DNA of 64,000 bases from Pseudomonas orientalis (GTDB lineage Bacteria > Pseudomonadota > Gammaproteobacteria > Pseudomonadales > Pseudomonadaceae), in assembly GCF_002934065.1 (NCBI RefSeq), contig NZ_CP018049.1, positions 3,408,501 through 3,472,500 of the forward strand. Direction: 5' to 3'. Under the pieces are notes generated by a model, which ran no database searches, was not told the DNA's origin, and saw only the letters and a program-made list of their open reading frames with translations. Position numbers and translations under genes: made by a program. Below, one piece after another: positions 53,102 to 61,780 of this stretch (the first letter of the stretch is position 1; each line of letters begins with the position of its first letter).

Positions 53102-53489
53102 ATTCCATTCAGTACTGTAATGGCCGCACGCGATGATGCTTCGATGTCCCACCCTCAGGATTTGACTCCCCGCCACCCATCTGTGGTGCTCGCAAAATTG
53201 ATCGATCTAATATAGTTCCAGCCATCTGAGCGGCTGAAAACGCTTCGCAGCGACTACTTCCAGTCTACATACACCTGAAAGTAGGAAGTTTATCAGAACG
53301 ATTGGGGTTCGGTTCTCCATTATTTTTGGAGGCTCTACCCACAAAACCAACCTGCGACTCTTGCTTGCTGCACGAAGCATGGCTCGATGACTAGACTATC
53401 TAGATTGATCTTGAGTAAGTTTATGTAGCCGCTATGGCTAGGCGTTCTCGCCATAGCGGATGGCATATAACCATTTGAATCCGGCTATT
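53102..53489. other. Gap between the two immunity-like genes, with a hairpin
   Basis: Apart from a perfect 10-bp hairpin (CCGCTATGGC 53429-53438, GCCATAGCGG 53450-53459) just downstream of the immunity gene, this stretch shows no gene. It may be the decayed remnant of an earlier toxin tip, but no residue stretch is recognisable. Confidence 0.45.
53429..53459 (-). terminator. Hairpin after the RHS immunity gene
   Basis: Ten perfectly paired bases around an 11-base loop begin 30 bases after the immunity stop codon on the minus strand. No T-run follows, so termination is plausible but unproven. Confidence 0.45.
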
Positions 53490-53894
53490 TCAGACTCCTT
53501 CTAATATATCCCTACCTACGGCAACCAAATACGCACCATAAGATGGCTCTATTTCAAAAATCAATATGGAACCTTCCTCATACTCCTTAATTTTTTCATC
53601 AAATGAGCATGACAGCTTGGCATCCTGCTGTAATTCGTTATCACTTATTTCATAAACGTATTGTAGCAATGACCTGACCGCGCCCACACTTTCAGTGGAG
53701 CATCCCGTATGAATTACTCGCACAACGTTTATAATATTACCTTCTTTAAAGTCAGTAACAAGCAATTTTTGCAGCCCACCAACCCGTATCTTAGTTTTTC
53801 TTTCTTGAGTTAAAATTTCAATAGTCAGCGCATCATCTATCACAGCTATCGATATTAATTCTTTGTCGTGAAAAGTGCTGGACAGCATAGACAT
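53490..53894 (-). CDS. Putative immunity protein for the exported RHS toxin
   Basis: A 134-aa soluble protein (from the ATG at 53894; a GTG at 53900 adds two residues and overlaps the toxin stop as GTGA). AAAGG lies just upstream. It is acidic, with segments such as ISIAVIDDALTIEIL and EGSILIFEIEPSYGAYLVAV, and has no family I recognise. The translational coupling to the toxin gene and the local drop in GC are the grounds for the immunity call. Confidence 0.7.
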   Translation of the reverse strand: MSMLSSTFHDKELISIAVIDDALTIEILTQERKTKIRVGGLQKLLVTDFKEGNIINVVRVIHTGCSTESVGAVRSLLQYVYEISDNELQQDAKLSCSFDEKIKEYEEGSILIFEIEPSYGAYLVAVGRDILEGV

Positions 53895-53896
53895 AT

Positions 53897-54793
53897 TCAC
53901 CTTTTAGGTAACGGGCTATAAGGAGTACTTATGTTGCGATCTTTGTTCGTTAGCCGGAGACCAGCTGGGGGCCTATCCCAATTATGAGTATGATGGCCGC
54001 TCCCGACCCCTGCCTCATTAGGGTGGGGGCCATCGTAATCTACTTCTGGCAAACCGTCGCGCCCGAACCTACGAGCATTGCCTCCAGCATCTCGATCTGT
54101 AGTGGAGCCAGGTTCTCCCTTCCACGGCCGCCCGCGAGTACGCTGACCTTTATCGGATTTAGAACTGCTTTGCTTAGCTTCCTCCTCGCCGCCGGCCTTC
54201 TCATTATGATAGGTGGTGGTGCGCGGCACGTCCGACATTTGAGAGACTGGGGTCTCAAAGGCCACAACCCCCCTACCACCCACGGTGTCGTCGCTGCCTC
54301 TGCCTTTAATCACAGCGCTCACAGTTGCGGCGGCTGCCAGCGCAGTAAGCGCATAGAAAGCAGGGACGATAAGAAAGGCGAAACGCCCATCCGGATCTAT
54401 GTATTTGTAGGGATTGTTATTCGCATAGGTGTAGCGATTGAAACTGTGCAGATTGGACGCCTGGAAGTCGACCGAATCGACCCCCATAAAGCGCCCCAGC
54501 ACCGGGTCGTAATAGCGTGCCCCCATATACGACAAACCCGTTGCGTCATCGAACGGTTTGCCGTGAAATCCGATCTTATTACTACTGCTTGGCGCTGATT
54601 GGTTCAGCCTCTCCCCGTAAGGCTTATAGTTTTCCTTCCACAGCAGGTTGCCCGTTGCGTCGGTAGCGGCCATCGGGCTGCCGGATATATCGTTGTGAAA
54701 ATAAGTGACAGTATCGGCCATTGCGGCGTTGTTAAGCATCAGCGCCAGTAACAGCACGCCGATTCGTTTGCCCAACTTCTTTATCGTATCCAT
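53897..54793 (-). CDS. Separately exported RHS core with toxin tip
   Basis: 298 aa from the ATG at 54793; a first ATG at 54820 overlaps the upstream stop as ATGA and adds nine residues. AAAGGA before the second ATG and a clean signal peptide (MDTIKKLGKRIGVLLLALML, then NNAAMA) favour 54793. Next comes the RHS-associated core: YFHNDISGSPMAATDATGN, GFHGKPFDDATGLSYMGARYYDPVLGRF, NNNPYKYIDPDGR. A hydrophobic stretch (FAFLIVPAFYALTALAAAATVSAVI) and a polar tip with VDYDGPHPNEAGVGSGHHTHNWDRP complete it. The tip is probably a toxin of unknown activity. It continues the domain order of the upstream RHS gene exactly where that protein stops (YLGDKRVAQQ). The pair looks like one RHS protein divided into two secreted chains. 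Confidence 0.82.
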   Translation of the reverse strand: MDTIKKLGKRIGVLLLALMLNNAAMADTVTYFHNDISGSPMAATDATGNLLWKENYKPYGERLNQSAPSSSNKIGFHGKPFDDATGLSYMGARYYDPVLGRFMGVDSVDFQASNLHSFNRYTYANNNPYKYIDPDGRFAFLIVPAFYALTALAAAATVSAVIKGRGSDDTVGGRGVVAFETPVSQMSDVPRTTTYHNEKAGGEEEAKQSSSKSDKGQRTRGRPWKGEPGSTTDRDAGGNARRFGRDGLPEVDYDGPHPNEAGVGSGHHTHNWDRPPAGLRLTNKDRNISTPYSPLPKR

Positions 54794-54816
54794 TGAGGTA
54801 ATTCCTTTACCTGTGT

Positions 54817-57800
54817 TCATGGGCTTACCTGCTGTGCTACACGTTTATCGCCCAAGTAGAAGTATTCGGTGAGTGTGCCCCCGTCCAGTTCGATCAATTG
54901 TTTGCCATTTGAGTCGTATATCTCGTACACCTTGCCACTGGCCTTGACCACAGCACTACGATGGTTGAGGCCGTCATAGCTGTATTCCACTTTGGCCGCC
55001 GGGCTGGCGCAGTTGATACAGACCAGATTGGGCACATCGTTATAGGTGTAGGTGCTGTCTTGACTGCTGCTGACGTTGCCGTAAGCATCGTAACCGTAAC
55101 TGTCAGTTCTAAAACCGCTCACACTACTCAGCCGATTATTGGCGTCGTAGGCATAGGTCAGGCTGGCTTGGCCCAAAGTCTGGTTGATCAGGTTGCCGCC
55201 GCCATCATAGGCAATGCTGCCTTGACCCCAGAGACCGGCGACACCGGTCAAACGGTTAATCCCGTCGTAGTCCAACGTTCGGTTAAAACTCGCGTCGACA
55301 TCGTCACTGACAGTTTTGAGATTACCGGTGCCGTCATAGGTATAGTTGCTGCTGAGGTGAGTCGCTGTGAAAGGCGTTTCCGTGATGAAGCTGGCTGGCC
55401 AGAGACGGCTGTTTTGTCCGTAGCGGGAGACGATACCGTTGTTATACGTAATGCTTTGGATCAGGCCAGACGGCCAGTATTGAACAGCGCTGATATAACC
55501 AGAAATACTGGTAGGGCGGCCCAAGGCATCCGGGACATAGTTCACCATACGTGACGACTCTGGATAAGTGATGCTGCTCAGGTTGTCGTTACCGTTATAG
55601 GCAAAGCGTGTAGTGAACACTCGGCCATCCAGTGCCAAGCTGTCCTGAACCAGGTTGTCCGCCGCATCATAGGTAAAGCTACGATTGCCACCAGCGCTGT
55701 TACTACTGAGCAACTTGCTGTTTTTGTTGTAGGTATTGGTGATGGCCGGAGTGGCATCGGGGTAGACCGTGGAGGTCAGTCGATTGAGTTCGTCATAAGT
55801 GTATCGGGTGGTGCCCGATGCACCCACCTGCTTGCTCGTCAGATTGCCTGCGATGTCACGCCCATAGGTGGTTACGCCGGTTTCCGGATTGGACACGCTG
55901 ATGAGGTAGTTGTGTGCGTCATAGCCATACGTGCGTGTAAGCCCCGCCTGGGTGACCGAGGTCATCAAGTCATTGGCGCCGCGTTCGATGGTTACGTTGA
56001 CCGAATTTTCCGGTGTGGTGATGGCCATCAGCAGTTGCTGATCGGGGTCACCATATGATCGATACGTATAGGTGGTGAGGTTGCCGCGTTCATCAGTCAC
56101 GGAAGCAGTAGCCGGGCCATAACTGTAAGTCTGGAACGTTCCATCAGCATTGGTCTGGCGGGTCAGACGATTGAGCGCGTCATAAAGATAGCTAGTTCCG
56201 ACCGTCTCCCCCGGGTTGGACTCGAAGGTCTTACGCCCCAGGCCATCGTAGCTGAAGGTGCGGGTAATGCCGGCCAACGTAATGCCGGTAGTCCGGCCAA
56301 AGTTATCGTACTGCGTGGTCTCAACCAACGGACCGCGGGTTGAGGTTTTGCTGATGGGCGTATAGGCAATGCTCCTGGGGTTGCCAACAGGTGGAATGAC
56401 CGAGGTAAGCCGGTTGATGCCATCATAGGTATAGAGAGTGGTTTTACCTTCACCATTGGTGTGTGCGCTGATGTTGCCAGCATCGTCGACCACGCGAGTG
56501 ATGGTGATGTTTTCCGGAAGGGTCTCGGTTTGAGCAATGCCACGCTTGTAATTGCTGTAAGTGTAGACGCGGCCACCGGGCAGGGTTTTGCTGGCGATAT
56601 TGCCTTGGGTATCGTAAGTGAAACTGACGATGACACCATCGCGGGTTTCCGTTAGAACGTTACCATTAGCGTCGAAGGTGCGGGTGAGCGATTTACCTGG
56701 AGAGGTTTCGCTGGCGATCTTGCCCAGAATCCATCTCGCAGGATCGTTGAAGTAAGTATAGGTGGTGGTACGCGAGCCGCCATTGGGGCCGGTTTCTACT
56801 CTAGTGCCGGGATTACCATACACATCATAGTTCGAGTACGACGTTACATAAGACGCGCCGTCAATTATTGTTGTCTTCTGTGCTAAATCGGCGGACCAGA
56901 CATTGTCGTCATACACTATTCCGAGCCCAACGACTGAAGTTTTTAGTGGAACCAATACTCTTGGAATATAACCAAAATCTTGAGATTTACCCAGAGGGAA
57001 ATCAACCTTGAATAACTGCCCAATTGTCCAGCCGACGTTTTGGCTCTGGTAATTTACCCCTTGATTGGCTACAACGTAGCTATGACTCATAAAACTGTAG
57101 GTTGTTGTACCTTCAGGGCCAGCAACCGTAGTAGTATCATATTTCCCAATACTTCCTAAGGCGTATCCGTATTTCCATTCTGCTCCGCTCGATTGGGTTT
57201 TGCCATTAATGCGCTCGCGATAAACCTTGGCTGAGTAGGTCTGTCCAGGGGCATACATGGTGATTCGATCGGTTACCCAACCATATGAGTAACGTGTGAT
57301 TCCTCCTCGGGGATTGGTCACTGCAGTAAGCTTTCTGCTTATGATAGTCGACTGATTAAGAGGAGAATAGGTATCTACCCTGCTCTTAATGGTTAAAAAG
57401 GGGCCTGGAGCATATGAAAAACTCCAAGACTCGCCACTTGGCAGTAATACTCTGTTCAAGACAGTTGAATTATTTGCATTTTGATTTAGATATTCGTAGC
57501 TCCAGATACGCGATCCGTCAGTGATCGACAAGAGTTTTTGCGTTACCGGATCGTATTGAAAGTTTATTCTACGACCATCACTTGCGACCACGGAATTTAT
57601 TTTCACGTCACCGCGATCGAAGTCATATAGCGTTGATGATCCAATTCCGGGGAACCTTTTCCCTGGCACCGCGTAAGGCGTCGTCGCTGCAGGGCGATAT
57701 TCGTAGGTTAGCGTATTCCCATTAACATCTTGTGCAGATTTTGCTACAAGGTAACCTTCAGCTCGATTCGGCGCCTGATAGATAGATTGGTTACTGACTA

Positions 57801-58572
57801 ACAACACGTCGGTGTCGGCAATTATAAAGTTCCCATAGTAACGATCCCGATCAACGTTTCCAAAATTGTAAATTGTGCCGTCTGGAGAGGTTGTCGTTAT
57901 AGTGCCGCCTATACAGTCTAGTTTCCAACCGCCTTTCGAATAAGCTTTTTGCCCGCCAGCAGCATAAAGTAATTCTTGCTGACCATTTGGAAGTTCCAGA
58001 ACCGGATTTTCTGAACCACCGTTCCAACTGGTCACGTCGCTGCCACGACATATACGTAAAAGCAAAGCGTCAGACGTAGATGTTTCTGCCGGATCTTCCG
58101 GGGTCTGCTGTCGAGTAATTTCGTTGTATCTGAACCTAATCCTAGGTGCGACCCCAAGACTCCAGCCAGGACCAAGCGCAGTCCATTTGTACGACTTGTT
58201 ATAGGTGGAAAGCAGGCCAGCTGATGAGGACTGCATGTCGTATGTTCGCCACACCTCGATATTCAATCCACCATTCCCAGGCAGAGCAAGATCTTTTTGT
58301 TGAATAGTGAGATTGCCGCTTCTGAAATCCACCTCACCCTCTTGGCCTTCAAACTCTCGATCATTTACCGGGGGTCGCTGATCTGTAGTTGCCGTGTTGA
58401 AAACAGCTGCACTTGATGCGATAGCGGGAAAACACAAACAGATTAAAAAAACAATTGTTACTGATGTCACGGATTTAAATTTCCCGTCTACATCAGACAT
58501 AGCGTACAAAAACTTGAGCAGGCAAGATGATTTTTTCGACGAGCTTTTTTCTTTCATTATATACAATTCCAT
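54817..58572 (-). CDS. Exported RHS/YD-repeat shell protein lacking its own core and tip
   Basis: 1251 aa with an N-terminal Sec signal (VTSVTIVFLICLCFPAIASSA, preceded by a Lys/Ser-rich stretch). Next is a domain with DFRSGNLTIQQKDLALPGNGGLNIEVWRTYD and LGPGWSLGVAPRIRF, typical of the start of WapA/RHS shells. Many YD repeats follow (YTYDGINRLTSV, FSYDGLGRKTFE, YAYDANNRLSSV). It ends in EYFYLGDKRVAQQVSP, where a complete RHS protein would continue into the core. That core is in the next gene, joined by an ATGA overlap. Start codons at 58572 and 58557 are both possible; the ribosome site is weak. GC is lower than in the neighbourhood, which suggests transfer. Confidence 0.88.
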   Translation of the reverse strand: MELYIMKEKSSSKKSSCLLKFLYAMSDVDGKFKSVTSVTIVFLICLCFPAIASSAAVFNTATTDQRPPVNDREFEGQEGEVDFRSGNLTIQQKDLALPGNGGLNIEVWRTYDMQSSSAGLLSTYNKSYKWTALGPGWSLGVAPRIRFRYNEITRQQTPEDPAETSTSDALLLRICRGSDVTSWNGGSENPVLELPNGQQELLYAAGGQKAYSKGGWKLDCIGGTITTTSPDGTIYNFGNVDRDRYYGNFIIADTDVLLVSNQSIYQAPNRAEGYLVAKSAQDVNGNTLTYEYRPAATTPYAVPGKRFPGIGSSTLYDFDRGDVKINSVVASDGRRINFQYDPVTQKLLSITDGSRIWSYEYLNQNANNSTVLNRVLLPSGESWSFSYAPGPFLTIKSRVDTYSPLNQSTIISRKLTAVTNPRGGITRYSYGWVTDRITMYAPGQTYSAKVYRERINGKTQSSGAEWKYGYALGSIGKYDTTTVAGPEGTTTYSFMSHSYVVANQGVNYQSQNVGWTIGQLFKVDFPLGKSQDFGYIPRVLVPLKTSVVGLGIVYDDNVWSADLAQKTTIIDGASYVTSYSNYDVYGNPGTRVETGPNGGSRTTTYTYFNDPARWILGKIASETSPGKSLTRTFDANGNVLTETRDGVIVSFTYDTQGNIASKTLPGGRVYTYSNYKRGIAQTETLPENITITRVVDDAGNISAHTNGEGKTTLYTYDGINRLTSVIPPVGNPRSIAYTPISKTSTRGPLVETTQYDNFGRTTGITLAGITRTFSYDGLGRKTFESNPGETVGTSYLYDALNRLTRQTNADGTFQTYSYGPATASVTDERGNLTTYTYRSYGDPDQQLLMAITTPENSVNVTIERGANDLMTSVTQAGLTRTYGYDAHNYLISVSNPETGVTTYGRDIAGNLTSKQVGASGTTRYTYDELNRLTSTVYPDATPAITNTYNKNSKLLSSNSAGGNRSFTYDAADNLVQDSLALDGRVFTTRFAYNGNDNLSSITYPESSRMVNYVPDALGRPTSISGYISAVQYWPSGLIQSITYNNGIVSRYGQNSRLWPASFITETPFTATHLSSNYTYDGTGNLKTVSDDVDASFNRTLDYDGINRLTGVAGLWGQGSIAYDGGGNLINQTLGQASLTYAYDANNRLSSVSGFRTDSYGYDAYGNVSSSQDSTYTYNDVPNLVCINCASPAAKVEYSYDGLNHRSAVVKASGKVYEIYDSNGKQLIELDGGTLTEYFYLGDKRVAQQVSP

Positions 58573-58933
58573 TTGTTATAAATTTTTCCGCCAGACTTGA
58601 TCGCGCCTAGCAAACAATTAAAGCGATTCGGCAAAAATTTATTTAGCGTGCTTATTGCGATTAGAACCTTCATCGCCTTCGCTTACATCCAAGACGAAGA
58701 GAGTAAGTGAAATTTAAATTTAAAAAACTGAAGAACTGTTTCATAGCACTACTTGAGCCGGATCTCCTGAGTTATTTCCACATTCTTAAAACAAGGCAGA
58801 TCAGCATTTAAAGTTACAGGAGGCCCAACTTTGAAGAGAGTTTTACTTAGGGTAAAGTCGGACGATTCCGAGGTCTTCGTCGTATAAATCTGATGGATCG
58901 CTGACTGCCCCAGTCAGTAATCATCTCCCTTAT
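58573..58933. other. AT-rich region upstream of the exported RHS operon
   Basis: This 361-base region should hold the minus-strand promoter of the RHS operon. Apart from one very short possible peptide frame (58831-58887) I see no gene, long repeat or convincing palindrome. Confidence 0.45.
58831..58887 (+). CDS. Possible 18-aa peptide
   Basis: An AGGAGG sequence (about 58818-58823) is followed 7 bases later by TTG AAG AGA and an 18-codon frame (LKRVLLRVKSDDSEVFVV) ending in TAA. The ribosome site is strong, but a TTG start, short length and lack of a homologue I know make this weak. It could be the cut-off start of a gene displaced by the island. Confidence 0.2.
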   Translation: MKRVLLRVKSDDSEVFVV

Positions 58934-59079
58934 CTGCATCGCCTGCTCGACATGTATTGTTAAAGGCCAGCAAGCCATATCCCTTTAATTTGCAGGACGT
59001 TTCCTAGACAATCCTTCGGCCTTGCGCCTGCTCAATCCACTGGCTAGCCTTCGCTTCGTCGCTGCATATCAGCGATCGG

Positions 59080-59260
59080 GTGTGAGATCCCGTGTATGAG
59101 CAGGCGCCATGCGCTACAACCGTCTATGGCGGCTATGTGCGGGCAGACTTCGGTCTGGCCGGGTCCTGTTTTCCGGTATCTCACCCCGCACATAGCTGCC
59201 ACCTTTTGACGTGTGAGATCGGCAAAAGAATGGCTCCCAATCCAAGCAGGAGCTTCACGC
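59080..59260 (+). ncRNA. Candidate structured cis-regulatory leader RNA, copy 2
   Basis: Same plan as copy 1: A (GTGAGATCC 59082-59090, GAGCAGG 59098-59104), B (59128-59143), the same CAGAC-TTCG-GTCTG hairpin (59144-59157), A' (CCTGTTT 59165-59171, GGTATCTCAC 59175-59184), B' (59185-59200), A'' (GTGTGAGATC 59211-59220, AAGCAGGAG 59244-59252 with the Shine-Dalgarno). Relative to copy 1, GGAAA has become GAGAT in both A and A'', with matching changes in A'. TAGG has become CAGG in A and the ribosome site, with A to G in A'. B and B' show paired A-T to G-C and C-G to T-A changes. AGGAG to ATG spacing is 8 in both. Confidence 0.65.
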
Positions 59261-59512
59261 ATGAGCAAAATCGTCCCCGATCCACCCTATCCCGTTTTTG
59301 TTGCCCACGAAGACCTGAGTTTCGAAGACGCCATCGCCAACATTTCCTCGCTGCTACGCTGCGCCGCCACCACGGCCACCGAAACCGCCGAAGGCCTCAA
59401 AGGCACCCGACGCGACATGGCCTGTTCCACCGCCCACTTGATCGACATGGCCCGCACCCTCGCCGACCGCGCACTGGATTGCCTGCAACCCGGCCCCGCC
59501 AGCAACCCATAA
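59261..59512 (+). CDS. Small DUF3077/DUF6124-like protein, copy 2
   Basis: 83 aa, identical to copy 1 except Asn82. The six remaining base differences are synonymous, so the protein is under selection or the copies are kept alike by conversion. The start is set by AGGAG 8 bases before the ATG. Its 3' end is the source of the downstream 100-bp repeat array. Confidence 0.82.
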   Translation: MSKIVPDPPYPVFVAHEDLSFEDAIANISSLLRCAATTATETAEGLKGTRRDMACSTAHLIDMARTLADRALDCLQPGPASNP

Positions 59513-59516
59513 CCCA

Positions 59517-59604
59517 TGTGGGAGGGGGCTTGCCCCCGATGCGGTGGGTCAGCCAATTAATCCGTATCTGACCCACCATCATCGGGGGCAAGCCCCCTCC
59601 CACA
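59517..59604. repeat. REPIN downstream of the 83-aa gene copy 2
   Basis: TGTGGGAGGGGGCTTGCCCC and its inverted partner flank a ~45-base centre containing GGTGGGTCAG/CTGACCCACC. It directly follows the stop codon. Confidence 0.9.
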
Positions 59605-59630
59605 GTTGGCCTGTGTCGCCTGATCTTGAG

Positions 59631-59903
59631 CGACATGCCCGCACCCTCGCCGACCGCGCACTGGATTGCCTGCAACCCGGCCCCGCCAGCAACCCCCTCC
59701 CACAGTTGGCCTGTGTCGCCTGATCTTGATCGACATGCCCGCACCCTCGCCGACCGCGCACTGGATTGCCTGCAACCCGGCCCCGCCAGCAACCCCCTCC
59801 CACAGTTGGCCTGTGTCGCCTGATCTTGATCGACATGCCCGCACCCTCGCCGACCGCGCACTGGATTGCCTGCAACCCGGCCCCGCCAGCAACCCGTAAC
59901 CCA
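59631..59903 (+). repeat. Three 100-bp tandem repeats made of a gene 3' end plus half a REP
   Basis: Units begin at 59631, 59731 and 59831, exactly 100 bases apart. Each holds CGACATGCCCGCACCCTCGC through the last ~18 codons of the 83-aa gene, then CCCCTCCCACAGTTGGCCTGTG and TGATCTTGA(T/G). All three lack one G present in the real gene, so they descend from one frameshifted copy. The third unit runs into a second full REPIN. Confidence 0.92.
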
Positions 59904-59991
59904 TGTGGGAGGGGGCTTGCCCCCGATGCGGTGGGTCAGCCAATTAATCCGTATCTGACCCACCGTCATCGGGAGCAAGCCCCCTCCCACA
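59904..59991. repeat. REPIN closing the array
   Basis: It is nearly identical to the REPIN at 59517-59604 (GGGAGCAAG instead of GGGGGCAAG in one arm). It lies upstream of the transaldolase gene. Confidence 0.9.
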
Positions 59992-60084
59992 GTTGGCCTG
60001 TGTCGCCTGTCTGAATGCATCAATGACTGCTCGGAAAGTGGTACAACAGGGGTTTGCGCCAATCCTTATCGGAGGCCTGCACGC

Positions 60085-61008
60085 ATGACGTCCAAACTCG
60101 AACAACTCAAGCAATTCACCACCGTGGTCTGCGACACCGGCGACCTGGAAGCCATCAGCCGTCTGCGACCGGTGGACGCCACCACCAACCCTTCTCTGCT
60201 GCTCAAGGCTTCGGCCATCGCGCATTACGGCGATATCCTGCGTAGCGCGCTCGACCTGTCCAAAGGCGATCTGGGCCTGGCCTGCGATCAGTTTTCCGTG
60301 GCGGTGGGCTGCGGCATTCTCAAGGTAATTCCGGGACGCATCTCCACCGAAGTCGACGCACGTTTGTCCTTCGATGAAGACGCGCTGTGGGCCAAAGCCA
60401 ATCAACTGATCGCCCTTTATGACCAGGCCGGCGTCGGGCGCGACCGCGTGCTGATCAAACTCGCGTCCACCTGGGAAGGTATCCGCACCGCCGAACGCCT
60501 GGAAAAAGCCGGCATCCAGACCAACCTGACCCTGCTGTTCTCGTTCGCCCAGGCCCAGGCCTGCGCCGATGCCGGTGTGTTTCTGATTTCACCGTTCGTG
60601 GGCCGCATCTACGACTGGTACCGCAAGCACACCGGCCTGGACTACACCGGCGCGGACGACCCGGGCGTGCAGTCGGTGACGCGGATCTACAACTACTACA
60701 AGGCCAACAGGATCGACACCGTGGTGATGGGCGCAAGCTTTCGCACGCTCAGCCAGATCGAGCAATTGGCCGGTTGCGATCGCCTGACCATCAGCCCCGA
60801 ACTGCTGCAAAAGCTGGATGAGGACACCGGCCCACTGCAACGCAAGCTGGCGCCAGGCGCCGCAGGTGAAGCGCGCCAGTCATTGACTGAAGCGCAATTT
60901 CGCTGGGCCTCCAATGAGGATGCGATGGCCACCGAAAAGCTGGCCGAAGGGATTCGCCAGTTTGCCAGGGATCAGGAGAAGCTGGAGGCGGTACTGGCTG
61001 CGCTGTGA
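60085..61008 (+). CDS. tal: Transaldolase
   Basis: A 307-aa TIM-barrel enzyme of the TalA/TalB class, exchanging dihydroxyacetone units between sugar phosphates in the non-oxidative pentose phosphate pathway. Visible family segments are [13 protein letters not shown], the Schiff-base lysine in [55 protein letters not shown] and [14 protein letters not shown]. Length is as expected for the family. GGAGG lies 10 bases before the ATG. Its upstream region follows a REPIN by only about 90 bases. Confidence 0.97.
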   Translation: MTSKLEQLKQFTTVVCDTGDLEAISRLRPVDATTNPSLLLKASAIAHYGDILRSALDLSKGDLGLACDQFSVAVGCGILKVIPGRISTEVDARLSFDEDALWAKANQLIALYDQAGVGRDRVLIKLASTWEGIRTAERLEKAGIQTNLTLLFSFAQAQACADAGVFLISPFVGRIYDWYRKHTGLDYTGADDPGVQSVTRIYNYYKANRIDTVVMGASFRTLSQIEQLAGCDRLTISPELLQKLDEDTGPLQRKLAPGAAGEARQSLTEAQFRWASNEDAMATEKLAEGIRQFARDQEKLEAVLAAL

Positions 61009-61030
61009 AGCGGCAAGATCAACCGTGATC

Positions 61031-61063
61031 AAAAAATGCAGGAGGGAGCACGCCCCTCCTGCA
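61031..61063 (-). terminator. Rho-independent terminator of the aquaporin gene
   Basis: On the minus strand TGCAGGAGGG and CCCTCCTGCA form a 10-bp stem followed by TTTTTT. It lies 13 bases after the aquaporin stop codon and can also end the convergent transaldolase transcript. Confidence 0.88.
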
Positions 61064-61075
61064 CGGCCGCAAGCA

Positions 61076-61780
61076 TCAGGTCGCGGGGCGATCATCCAAC
61101 GCACGCCCTGCCAACGCCCCCATCAACCCACCGACGATTGGCGCCAGCCAGAACAACCAGAGCTGTGACAGGTACTGCACCCCGGCAAACAACGCCGGGC
61201 CGGTGCTTCGCGCGGGGTTGACCGAGGTGTTGGTCACCGGGATCAGCACCAGGTGGATCAGGGTCAGCGCCAGGCCGATGGCGATAGGCGCAAAGCCCGG
61301 CACCGCCGCTGGCGCCGTGACGCGCATGATGATCAACACAAAAAAGAACGTGGCAATCAGTTCGGCCAGGGCGGCGGACTTCATGTCGAAATGGCCGGGG
61401 CTCAAAGGACCATAACCATTGGCGGCGAACCCACCCGGCTCGAAACCGGGCTGGCCGTTGGCGATCAAGTACAGTGCCACGGCAGCCACAACGGCCCCGC
61501 TGACCTGCGCCGCGATGTAAGGCAGCACATCCGCACCGCACACACGGCGCCCGGCCCACAGGCCAATGGTCACCGCCGGGTTGAAATGCCCGCCGCTGAT
61601 ACCGCCCACGGCATAGGCCATGGTCAATACCGTCAGACCAAACGCCAGCGATACCCCGGCGAAGCCAATACCCAACTCTGGAAAGGCCGCCGCCAGAATG
61701 GCGCTGCCGCACCCGCAGAAGGTCAGCCAGAAGGTCCCCAGAAGCTCTGCGATCAAACGCTTTTGCACAATCGACTCCAT
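61076..61780 (-). CDS. aqpZ: Aquaporin Z-type water channel
   Basis: A 234-aa inner-membrane channel with six helices and both NPA boxes ([11 protein letters not shown] and [12 protein letters not shown]). The narrow filter residues of water-selective AqpZ are present: Phe in [13 protein letters not shown], His in [12 protein letters not shown], and Arg after the second NPA. No glycerol-facilitator insertions are seen. It is followed by a clear terminator. The first ATG (MESIVQKR) gives the usual N-terminus; its ribosome site is weak. Confidence 0.94.
   Translation of the reverse strand: MESIVQKRLIAELLGTFWLTFCGCGSAILAAAFPELGIGFAGVSLAFGLTVLTMAYAVGGISGGHFNPAVTIGLWAGRRVCGADVLPYIAAQVSGAVVAAVALYLIANGQPGFEPGGFAANGYGPLSPGHFDMKSAALAELIATFFFVLIIMRVTAPAAVPGFAPIAIGLALTLIHLVLIPVTNTSVNPARSTGPALFAGVQYLSQLWLFWLAPIVGGLMGALAGRALDDRPAT

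Larger units (their letters stand above)
58934..59516 (+). repeat. ~580-bp direct repeat, right copy
   Basis: It pairs with 52035-52620 in the same orientation. Together they flank the 6.3-kb RHS island, so recombination between them could delete or acquire it. Confidence 0.93.

Noticed and set aside
59631..59930. Possible CRISPR array
   Set aside because: The 100-base units are directly adjacent with no variable spacers, consist of a gene end and REP sequence, and no cas genes are present.
59397..60062. Minus-strand open frame with a repeated GAGLQAIQ-like pattern, and related frames in the array
   Set aside because: It is generated entirely by the 100-bp repeats and REPINs, with no ribosome site and no independent coding signal.
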